A DNA stretch of 22,134 nucleotides from JBCDIQ01 sp039024295 (GTDB taxonomy: Bacteria > Bacteroidota > Bacteroidia > J057). Positions 15,361-22,134 of this stretch are shown piece by piece. Under the pieces are notes generated by a model, which worked only from the letters and a program-made list of their open reading frames with translations, was not told the DNA's origin and did no database searches. The position numbers and the translations under genes were made by a program. Within the stretch, counting starts at the first letter, position 1. Each line of letters begins with the position of its first letter. The stretch covers positions 1 to 22,134 of the forward strand of contig JBCDIQ010000048.1 in NCBI GenBank assembly GCA_039024295.1, written 5' to 3'.

Positions 15361-15909
15361 ATGATGAAAAGAGTCCTCATTTACATGGGACTCTGCGTAT
15401 TCATGAATACCATCCAGGTTACCGCGCAGAATTCCTTTTTTGTTTCGTTTGAAACGCCATTTGGGCAGCTTCAGCAACGATTTACTTCGCGCTCAGATGC
15501 TGAAATACTAGAAGATTTTCCAGACAGTTTGTTAACTATTCAGCAGACAGGACTGAAGGTGAGCTACTTTTTTGCCGAAAATAAATTGTACCGGGTCGTA
15601 TACCGCAAGGCATTTGACTCCTCAGAACCCCAACAATCTGCACGAGCGGCCTGTCTGGACTACTTCCTCGCCACAGGCAGCACCCATTTAGATGATTTTG
15701 AGCTGTATGGCAACCATTACCAGTTGCTATTCAAAGGAGAAGTGGTGTATGAACTCGCAGGTCCTTCAACAGCAGAAGCAGCCTCATGGCTGGTCATGGA
15801 AGCCCGTCAGGTTAAAAATACGCCGGTATTACAGTTGGACTATCATGAAGCCATGCTGTTGCATCGCCTCCAGCTGATCGAAGAAAGCGAACAAACCGCC
15901 GCACGTTAG
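15361..15909 (+). CDS. Exported protein of unknown function
   Basis: 182 residues from the ATG at 15361 (an ATGATG pair, so 15364 is equally possible). The frame opens earlier at 15322, but starting at 15361 gives a clean signal peptide (MMKRVLIYMGLCVFMNTIQVTAQ, cleavage after about residue 23). The mature protein starts NSFFVSFETPFGQLQQRF and contains many aromatic residues and no cysteine except in ARAACLDYF. The C-terminal third looks helical and ends ESEQTAAR. I recognise no domain, no lipobox and no membrane segment, so a soluble periplasmic protein is most likely. It is divergent from pyrG (192 bases between starts), and 82 bases separate it from the aldo/keto reductase gene, which has its own promoter-like site. 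Confidence 0.7.
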   Translation: MMKRVLIYMGLCVFMNTIQVTAQNSFFVSFETPFGQLQQRFTSRSDAEILEDFPDSLLTIQQTGLKVSYFFAENKLYRVVYRKAFDSSEPQQSARAACLDYFLATGSTHLDDFELYGNHYQLLFKGEVVYELAGPSTAEAASWLVMEARQVKNTPVLQLDYHEAMLLHRLQLIEESEQTAAR

Positions 15910-15943
15910 GAGCATATCCTGAACAATCTTAGCGTTGCTGAAG

Positions 15944-15974
15944 TGTGCTTTATGAGCAAAACCTGTTAGTTTTG
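15944..15974 (+). promoter_or_regulatory. Promoter of the aldo/keto reductase gene
   Basis: TAGTTTTG at 15967-15974 matches the Bacteroidota -7 consensus TAnnTTTG exactly. TGTG (15944-15947, 3 of 4 to TTTG) lies exactly 19 bases upstream as a -33 element. Transcription would begin around 15981, about 11 bases before the ATG at 15992. Confidence 0.5.
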
Positions 15975-15991
15975 CCCAAAAGCAATCTTCT

Positions 15992-16825
15992 ATGAACCTT
16001 AGCTCTCCATCAGATTTCTTTCAACTGCACAATGGTGTAAACATGCCAGCTCTCGGGTTGGGTGTCTATAAATCTAAAGACGGACAAGAAGTCCAGCAGG
16101 CCATTCATTGGGCCATTGAAGCTGGGTATCGTCACATTGATACCGCAAAAATTTATGGAAACGAACGAGGGGTTGGTGAAGCTATTCGTAATAGCACAAT
16201 TCCCAGAGAAGAGCTATTTGTAGTCAGCAAGGTTTGGAACAGCGACCAGGGATATGATTCCACCTTAAAAGCCTTTGATACCAGCCTGAACCTGTTGGGG
16301 TTGGAATACATGGATTTGTACCTGATTCATTGGCCGGTGAAAGGAAAGTACTTGGACACCTGGGGTGCTATGGAAAAGCTGTACAGGAGTGGAAAGGTGC
16401 GTGCGATTGGGGTGAGCAATTTTATGCAACACCACCTGCAAGATGTGATAACCGCGGGGACCATTGTGCCAATGGTCAACCAAATGGAATTTCACCCTCG
16501 GCTGGTGCAGCAGTCATTACTGGAATTTTGCAGAAACCATCAGATACAGTACGAGGCTTGGTCACCCATCATGAAGGGAAAAGTGCTTGATATTCCGCTA
16601 TTACAAGAGCTGGGTGATCGGTATGATAAATCCCCTGTTCAGGTGACCTTAAAATGGGCGTTGCAAAAAGGGGTGGTGGTGATCCCTAAATCGGTCAACG
16701 AGCACCGTATCCAGGCCAATGCCGACCTGTTTGATTTTGAGCTATCAGCAGACGAGATGCAGCAGATTAATGCTTTAGACCGGGGAGAACGTATCGGTCC
16801 AGACCCCGATAATTTTGACTTTTAG
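15992..16825 (+). CDS. Aldo/keto reductase (YvgN/YtbE, AKR5-like)
   Basis: 277 residues, normal length. An NADPH-dependent TIM-barrel reductase of aldehydes and ketones. The catalytic tetrad is visible: D50 and Y55 in HIDTAKIYGNE, K80 in VVSKVW, and H113 in LIHWP. AIGVSNF, NQMEFHP (with the cofactor-side Gln/Asn region) and VIPKSVNEHRI (NADPH phosphate-binding loop) complete the family signature. The closest group by eye is the bacterial glyoxal/methylglyoxal and 2,5-diketogluconate reductase-like AKR5 set; the in vivo substrate is not inferable. It has its own promoter-like site and converges on the MlaF-like gene with only two bases between stop codons. Confidence 0.95.
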   Translation: MNLSSPSDFFQLHNGVNMPALGLGVYKSKDGQEVQQAIHWAIEAGYRHIDTAKIYGNERGVGEAIRNSTIPREELFVVSKVWNSDQGYDSTLKAFDTSLNLLGLEYMDLYLIHWPVKGKYLDTWGAMEKLYRSGKVRAIGVSNFMQHHLQDVITAGTIVPMVNQMEFHPRLVQQSLLEFCRNHQIQYEAWSPIMKGKVLDIPLLQELGDRYDKSPVQVTLKWALQKGVVVIPKSVNEHRIQANADLFDFELSADEMQQINALDRGERIGPDPDNFDF

Positions 16826-16827
16826 GG

Positions 16828-17556
16828 TCAGGTGCCTGCAGCTAGAAATTGCTGGATGTAGGAGTTGGAACTTGCCATGAGTTGTGGTAAGCTGCCATTA
16901 AATAGGATTCCGTTATCGTGAAGCATGATTACTCGCTTGGCCAGCTTATTCAGGGTGGCCAAATTATGGGTAACGGTGATGATGGTCCTGCCGGGTTCTG
17001 CTGCAATTTGGACCATCAGCTCATTTAGTGCTTGAATGTTGATGGGGTCCAGGCCGGTAGTAGGTTCATCAAATACCAGAACCTCTGGCTCATAAATAAT
17101 GGCTCGGGCCATGCCCACCCTTTTTTGCATGCCCCCTGAAATTTCACTGGGAAGTTTGTTCCAAATGGTTGCCGTCAGCCCGACTTGGGTAAGGGCTTCA
17201 GCCACCCGGTCGTCAATTTCACTTGGAGTTAATTTCCTTTCTTCATCCAGTCGAAGCCCAATGTTCTGTCGGATCGTCATAGAGTCTAGCAGGGCTGCTC
17301 CCTGAAAAACTACGCCAAAATGCTTTCGAATCGGATGCCAGTTCTCTTCTGTCCAATCGGTAGTATCCTGTCCCTGAATCAGCAATTTTCCCTCGGAAAG
17401 CGTTTCAAGTCCCAATATTAAGCGGGTTAGGAGGGATTTTCCACTTCCGCTTCCTCCTATGATACACACCTGATCTCCTTCAGAAATCTTCAGCGAAATA
17501 TTCTGAAGAATTTCTTCTTTGCCAAATCGTTTGTATGCATGAATGAATTCAATCAT
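16828..17556 (-). CDS. mlaF: ABC transporter ATP-binding protein, MlaF-like
   Basis: 242 residues. Complete ABC ATPase: Walker A GGSGSGKS (34-41), Q-loop VVFQGAALLDSMT (82-94), signature SGGMQKR (140-146), Walker B VLVFDEPTTGLDP (159-171) and H-loop H197 in VTHN. The signature with GGM instead of GGQ, followed by KRVGMARAI, is typical of the MlaF/Mkl group. That group drives phospholipid movement between inner and outer membrane with the permease MlaE and the MCE protein MlaD. Neither partner is visible: the upstream gene is the macroglobulin, behind its own terminator, and the downstream neighbour is the convergent AKR gene. The partners may lie elsewhere. The ATPase fold is certain; assignment to MlaF rather than another importer-type ATPase is likely. 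Confidence 0.88.
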   Translation of the reverse strand: MIEFIHAYKRFGKEEILQNISLKISEGDQVCIIGGSGSGKSLLTRLILGLETLSEGKLLIQGQDTTDWTEENWHPIRKHFGVVFQGAALLDSMTIRQNIGLRLDEERKLTPSEIDDRVAEALTQVGLTATIWNKLPSEISGGMQKRVGMARAIIYEPEVLVFDEPTTGLDPINIQALNELMVQIAAEPGRTIITVTHNLATLNKLAKRVIMLHDNGILFNGSLPQLMASSNSYIQQFLAAGT

Positions 17557-17582
17557 ATGAGAAAGTGGTCAGGTGTTCTTTT

Positions 17583-17612
17583 AAAAAAGGAGTACCCGCA
17601 GGCACTCCTTTT
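17583..17612 (-). terminator. Rho-independent terminator after the macroglobulin gene
   Basis: 9-base arms AAAAGGAGT / ACTCCTTTT (17585-17593 and 17604-17612) with a 10-base loop, running into a T stretch on the minus strand. It lies 33 bases past the stop codon at 17646 and before the MlaF-like gene start (17556), separating the two transcripts. Confidence 0.85.
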
Positions 17613-17645
17613 GGCTAAACAGTTTACCGTATTCCCTTCCTTGGA

Positions 17646-20600
17646 CTAGGGAATCACTTTTACGACTCCAGCCCCATGATACGACCGGAAATCAGGATCA
17701 TACATAGCTTCAGCCCCAATTGGCGGAAGGGGGAAGGTACCCGCATTCACCACTCGAAGGAGGTAGTAGAAACTTCGGCTGGTTCCCGAGTAGGCAGTCG
17801 TGTACAGAATAATTCGGTCATCTCTGACATCCATGTGGTCGTAGCTCAGTTTGTTGGGGTCATTTTTGATCCAGCCAAGCTCAGCAGACGGGGTAAGTCG
17901 AGGATTTTCGATTTCGAATCCAGATGGGACCATGTCCGTAATGGCTACGTTCTCCGCCCTGCGTGGGCCATTCGACAGGGTGATTCGGCACACGATCAGA
18001 TCCCCTCGCTGGAATTCTCCATCTGTAATTGAGCCTCCGTTCCTATTAAGGTATTCCCTACGGACTCGTAGATTATTGTCCACCTCTTCTACTTTGCCAT
18101 CTGCTTTGATGCCTTCTGTGTTCCAGTAAAAGAAGGTTTCTCCGGTACCGGATGCCTTTAGGGTGATTTGGCCAGGATTATTTGGGAACACGTATCGGTC
18201 ATTTTTACCATCTAATGTCGTTACCTTTTTCCCGTCGGACATCACTTCTATTTTTAGGTTTGAGGCAGCAGTTCGCTTGGCCACTTTCCCCAGCGCAAGG
18301 AAGGTCCATGAACGTTCCTGGGTAGAATACAGCCTGCCCATGTTGGAACTGAGGTACTTGACCAGCCCGGGAATTTGCGAATTGTTCGGGTCCACATCCA
18401 TGAGGACGTTTAGCATCAACGCATTTGCCCGCATGTCAGAGTCAAAGCTGCCGCCTGTGGTGCGTTGGGCCTTTTCCGAATCGAATGCACGTGGGATGAT
18501 TTCATTGAATGCAGTGTAGTTCTTGGCCAATGCAAACGCACCTGCGAGCAAGTAGCGACTGTCCGCCGTGAGCAGCTGGGGCCGTGCCCGGTAGAAATTC
18601 ATGAAGCTGACTTCTTCCTTGCCGGCGAGGGCAAGCACATAGAGCGAGTAGAGCACCTCTTTTTTAGCTATACGCTTGCTGCGATAGTTCCCATTCACAT
18701 AGTAGTAGTATTCGTACGTATCCCGATCAGCAGCCTTACGCAGCAGGTAGGTAAGGGCCTTGTCCAAGATCGACTGGTTTACCTCGTACCCTGCCTTTTT
18801 TGCCTCTAGCAAGAAGTGTGTTGCATAGATAGAGCCCCACCAGTTGACGTAGCTGCCGCCCATCCAATAGCTGAAGGAGCCGTCGTATCGCTGCATCGAC
18901 TGGAGCTTGGTGATGCCCTCTTTGATGAAGTAGACAGGGTTGCCGTCTTTGTACATATCGGGTGCTACCAACGCTGCCATATCGTTGAAATACAACTGTG
19001 GAAACAGTTTGGAGGTGGTTTGCTCAACACAACCGTGCGGATAGCCGAGCAAATAACGCAGCTGTTTGGCATGCTGAACGCCAGGGAATGCGCTCACCGT
19101 CAGGCTGGTGGTCTGGGTGCCTTCCAGGAACCCGCGTGGCATAGGGATATTTTGGGTTTTCCCGCCACTGATGCTGCCGCCATTGCTGTTTACCACCAGA
19201 GGAGAAACCGGGCGTACCCCTATTTCAATTTCCTCTTTCACTTCATCTAATCCAGAGGTCGTAATGGTGATTTTTCCTACACCAATCTGGTCTTTTGCCT
19301 TGACCACGAACTGGGTATTTCCGGTTCCATTTCCAGTTAGTTTAACCGATTCACTGCTGCCAGAGCCCAGCTTAAGGGGACCACTGACCTTAACATTCAC
19401 TTTTACAGAGCCGGATTTGCCGGAAGTGTTCATCACGCTGATGGGCATGAGGAGGGAGTCCCCAATAGAAAGTGAGCGTGGAATAGAAGGTTGCAACACA
19501 ATGTCATCGGCAACTTTCAGGGCCTTTTCTGCCGAGCCAAATCGGCCGTTTTTATAGGCTACTGCCATTAGCCTTACCTCCCCATTGTACTGAGGCAGGT
19601 CCAGCGGAACGGTAATTTCACCCTTGCTGTTGGTTTTGCGGATACCACTCCATTTTGCCAACAGTTTGAACCGTTTGGCTTTGACCGGATTCAGGCGACG
19701 CCCTGCGGCCATCTCATCTCCCCCTGCGACAGAAGACTTTCGGGAAGCCACCATTTCAGGCAATAGGTATTCGTACAGGTCGTAGCTGGACACACCCAGC
19801 CCACGCTTGGCATACATATGTGCATAAGGATCAGGGGACTTGAAGTTTTTCACCTGTAAAATCCCTTCATCAACGGCTGCAAGGGTCACAAATACGTCCT
19901 GCTCCGGTGCCGTTTTTACCGTGATCATCTGTCGGGTTCGGGGCTTCACTCGATTTTCGGGAGCTTGGATGGTTACTTCTAGCTTATTGCTCGGAGCCTC
20001 CACCATAATGGGTTTGAACCCATGTCCAACTAAAAACGGACCTCCCTGGTCTTCGCTGTGCGGCCGGAACAAAGTCGCGGTGATGTAGGCATTGGGCAAA
20101 TGCTTACTGTCTAGGTTCAGGGTAAGCTCAGTAGAATTGCTGCTTACCTCCAAAAACTGATGCTCCAGTACCTTATCTCGCTCTACCGTCACGAGCATTT
20201 TCCCGGTGAAAGGGGTAACGAAAAGTACCTTTGCCTTCTCACCCGGCGCATATTTTTCTTTGTCCAAAATGATCTCAACCCGCCCTTCTTTGTCAATTTC
20301 GAAGGAAGATGCCTTCGCCCGACCATAATAATAGGCGTAGAAACTGTGGGAGATATAGTCATTTCTACCTTTTTGGTACACCCGAAGCTCATACTGCCCG
20401 GATTGGTCCACTTTAAAGGTGAAAGGAGTAGGTTTACCTGTGATGGTCACAGGCTTTTTCCATTCTTTGACTTCCTTTTTTACCGAGCGATAGCGGTACT
20501 GACCGCTGTTGCCCACCTTTTCTAAAACGGTGCGCCATTCTTTCCGGATCAGCTGAACTTCTGCGGAGAAGTTGGAAATGGGCTTGTCATTTCGATCTAC

Positions 20601-22134
20601 CGCGATGAACTGGTAGCTGATGTCGTCATTCACGCCTTGGTAATAATATCCTTCTGAGCGCAGGCCGATGAAGGAATTGCGGGGATACGCCTTGAACGGA
20701 ACGAATCGATTCACCGTTCTGCCGGTTAGGTCAAAGACGCTTACCACTGCCCGACCCTGAAGGTATCCGCCAGTTTTGATGCCAGTGGGCAATTGGTAAG
20801 ATACCCGTGCTTTCCCGTTATCGTCCAGGTCTCCGTCAGAGTAGGCATTGGACAGGCTGGTCTGGCGAGTGGAGGTGTTGTAAAACTGAAACTCCGGGTA
20901 TTTTTTACTTGAAAATGATCGATGGCTCAGGCTGATGTCCACTTCATAGCGATGATTGGCGGCAGGTGCCCCGAACAGGTATTCGGATGCGATGTCAAAA
21001 CTGACACTTCCGCCGCTTTGCACCTCTTCTTGGTCTGCCGTGGCATTTACCCGGATTTTATCTGGCACAAATTCTTCCACATTGAACCGGTAACTGTTCA
21101 AGTATTTATCATCCCCGGTGTACAATTCAGCCACGTACTGACCTGTCTGGGCAAAATCCGGAACGTTGAATTCCGTTTCAAAAGATCCCTGCTCGTTGAG
21201 CTCCTGCTGGAACTTTTCTACGGTCTGCCCGCGAGGGTTAATGAGCTTCATGCTCACGGGTACTCCCGCTGGAACGCCCATATCAGCATCTCTCAGGATA
21301 GCCGAAAGGTGGACCTGCTCTCCTGGTCGGTAGATGTTACGGTCTGCATAGATAAATGCGTCATAGCTTTCCGGATTCACGTATTTACCCCCCACCTCAT
21401 ACCGTGAGGTTTCCACCTGCGTAGAGCGCATGTCCAGGAAGTTAAAATCGTCTCCCTTTTCGGCAGTGAGCAAAACTGGGGTGAATCCTTCGACTTGAGA
21501 TTGGATGTCCTCAAACTTTGCAATGCCGTTTGCATCTGTTGTGCCTTTGATCAAGGTCTGGTTGTTGGAAGAAATGAGTTTCACTTCTACTCCAGCCATT
21601 GGCTCGGCAGTCGATAGGGAATTGGCAAACACCATGAGTTGGCCAGAGGTGTATTTCGCAATTAGACCGATATTGGAAACGGCTACCAATTTGGCGTCTT
21701 TCAACCAATAGTCCTGATCCGACCTTACGGAAACCATGTAAACGCCCTTGAAGCGGCTTTCAAGTACATGGTCCAGGTTGATGGTCTGTCGTTGGGGGAC
21801 GTTTTTCACCGATTCAAAAGTGAGCTCTTCTTCATGAAGACGCTTGCCAAAGTATCTGACGTAGTAATTGTTGCCATATCGCGATCCATTGGAAGGAGAA
21901 TATTGGTTGTAGTAATCGTAATTGTCATAGAAGAAAAACAGGAGGTTGTTTTTGTACACCTCATGGATTTCCAGGTTTGCCTTTTCCACGTTCACCCCTT
22001 CAATGCCAATATTCTCCTGTCCTCCCCTCACGAGGTAAAATCCTTGTTGATCCGTGAATTTAAGGCGCGGCTCCAGGTCTGCGAGGAAAATCTCCTGGTT
22101 GTATGCCTTTTCCAATGTGCCTCCATACAATCCG
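17646..22134 (-). CDS. Alpha-2-macroglobulin family protein (5' end outside window)
   Basis: At least 1495 codons; the frame is open through the window edge, so the N-terminus (signal and first domains) is missing. Bacteroidota members I remember are roughly 1800-1900 residues. Visible order, numbered from 22130: macroglobulin beta domains, including an MG2-type ADRNIYRPGEQVHL block near residue 258. Then come the A2M core around 818-885 (KRFKLLAKWSG...GEITVPLDLPQYNGEV) and the thioester domain with GCVEQTTSKLFPQL. There C1034 and the EQ pair fit the CxEQ thioester. The closing domain ends PPIGAEAMYDPDFRSYHG. Bacterial macroglobulins trap proteases in the periplasm. The frequent partner pbpC is not in view, though it could lie upstream. 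A terminator follows the stop. Confidence 0.93.
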   Translation of the reverse strand, partial: GLYGGTLEKAYNQEIFLADLEPRLKFTDQQGFYLVRGGQENIGIEGVNVEKANLEIHEVYKNNLLFFFYDNYDYYNQYSPSNGSRYGNNYYVRYFGKRLHEEELTFESVKNVPQRQTINLDHVLESRFKGVYMVSVRSDQDYWLKDAKLVAVSNIGLIAKYTSGQLMVFANSLSTAEPMAGVEVKLISSNNQTLIKGTTDANGIAKFEDIQSQVEGFTPVLLTAEKGDDFNFLDMRSTQVETSRYEVGGKYVNPESYDAFIYADRNIYRPGEQVHLSAILRDADMGVPAGVPVSMKLINPRGQTVEKFQQELNEQGSFETEFNVPDFAQTGQYVAELYTGDDKYLNSYRFNVEEFVPDKIRVNATADQEEVQSGGSVSFDIASEYLFGAPAANHRYEVDISLSHRSFSSKKYPEFQFYNTSTRQTSLSNAYSDGDLDDNGKARVSYQLPTGIKTGGYLQGRAVVSVFDLTGRTVNRFVPFKAYPRNSFIGLRSEGYYYQGVNDDISYQFIAVDRNDKPISNFSAEVQLIRKEWRTVLEKVGNSGQYRYRSVKKEVKEWKKPVTITGKPTPFTFKVDQSGQYELRVYQKGRNDYISHSFYAYYYGRAKASSFEIDKEGRVEIILDKEKYAPGEKAKVLFVTPFTGKMLVTVERDKVLEHQFLEVSSNSTELTLNLDSKHLPNAYITATLFRPHSEDQGGPFLVGHGFKPIMVEAPSNKLEVTIQAPENRVKPRTRQMITVKTAPEQDVFVTLAAVDEGILQVKNFKSPDPYAHMYAKRGLGVSSYDLYEYLLPEMVASRKSSVAGGDEMAAGRRLNPVKAKRFKLLAKWSGIRKTNSKGEITVPLDLPQYNGEVRLMAVAYKNGRFGSAEKALKVADDIVLQPSIPRSLSIGDSLLMPISVMNTSGKSGSVKVNVKVSGPLKLGSGSSESVKLTGNGTGNTQFVVKAKDQIGVGKITITTSGLDEVKEEIEIGVRPVSPLVVNSNGGSISGGKTQNIPMPRGFLEGTQTTSLTVSAFPGVQHAKQLRYLLGYPHGCVEQTTSKLFPQLYFNDMAALVAPDMYKDGNPVYFIKEGITKLQSMQRYDGSFSYWMGGSYVNWWGSIYATHFLLEAKKAGYEVNQSILDKALTYLLRKAADRDTYEYYYYVNGNYRSKRIAKKEVLYSLYVLALAGKEEVSFMNFYRARPQLLTADSRYLLAGAFALAKNYTAFNEIIPRAFDSEKAQRTTGGSFDSDMRANALMLNVLMDVDPNNSQIPGLVKYLSSNMGRLYSTQERSWTFLALGKVAKRTAASNLKIEVMSDGKKVTTLDGKNDRYVFPNNPGQITLKASGTGETFFYWNTEGIKADGKVEEVDNNLRVRREYLNRNGGSITDGEFQRGDLIVCRITLSNGPRRAENVAITDMVPSGFEIENPRLTPSAELGWIKNDPNKLSYDHMDVRDDRIILYTTAYSGTSRSFYYLLRVVNAGTFPLPPIGAEAMYDPDFRSYHGAGVVKVIP

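Noticed and set aside
1..22134. Search for CRISPR arrays, tRNA/rRNA genes, insertion sequences, phage or defence genes
   Set aside because: No regular spaced repeats, cloverleaf-type genes, transposase or integrase motifs, or defence protein domains were recognised by eye.

Overview
This window reads as ordinary chromosome of a member of the Bacteroidota, most likely a free-living Cytophagales-type bacterium, although I cannot fix the order from sequence alone. The evidence is a secreted protein with SprB repeats and a type IX secretion (T9SS) C-terminal sorting domain, several matches to the Bacteroidota -7 promoter element TAnnTTTG, mostly absent Shine-Dalgarno sites, a bacilliredoxin, and lipid A synthesis (Gram-negative envelope).

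Layout. 6-2630 (+) is a large T9SS-exported surface protein, ending at a strong bidirectional terminator shared with the minus-strand cluster 2718-5275. In transcription order that cluster is surE, lpxB, yceI-like. Upstream of it lies a bacilliredoxin gene with its own promoter and terminator (5396-5809). Further upstream is a two-gene unit of a DUF418-like multi-pass membrane protein and a small Cys-rich lipoprotein (5923-7271). Divergent from this unit is a ViaA-like VWA protein (7338-8963). Then follow a FAD-dependent oxidoreductase with an apparent TTG start (8988-10115), a repeat-bearing intergenic stretch with a possible small membrane protein (10386-10574), an SDR dehydrogenase (10548-11402), and the conserved housekeeping pair pyrG and yidC (15168 down to 11487). 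On the plus strand come an unknown exported protein (15361-15909) and an aldo/keto reductase (15992-16825). The window closes on the minus strand with an MlaF-like ABC ATPase (16828-17556) and a very large alpha-2-macroglobulin-family protein (17646 to the window edge, 5' end missing).

Functional theme. Much of the content concerns the cell envelope: lipid A synthesis (lpxB), membrane protein insertion (yidC), phospholipid trafficking (MlaF-like), envelope protease trapping (macroglobulin), YceI-type lipocalin-like binding, lipoproteins and a T9SS surface protein. The rest is nucleotide metabolism (pyrG, surE) and redox enzymes (AKR, SDR, DAO-family, bacilliredoxin).

I found no tRNA, rRNA, CRISPR array, insertion sequence, prophage or recognisable defence island. 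I do not see a convincing new multi-gene system. The best leads are the methionine-enriched repeat region of the T9SS protein, a ViaA-like and an MlaF-like protein both lacking their usual partners nearby, terminators lying inside the apparent 5' extensions of two genes, and a small dispersed intergenic repeat.
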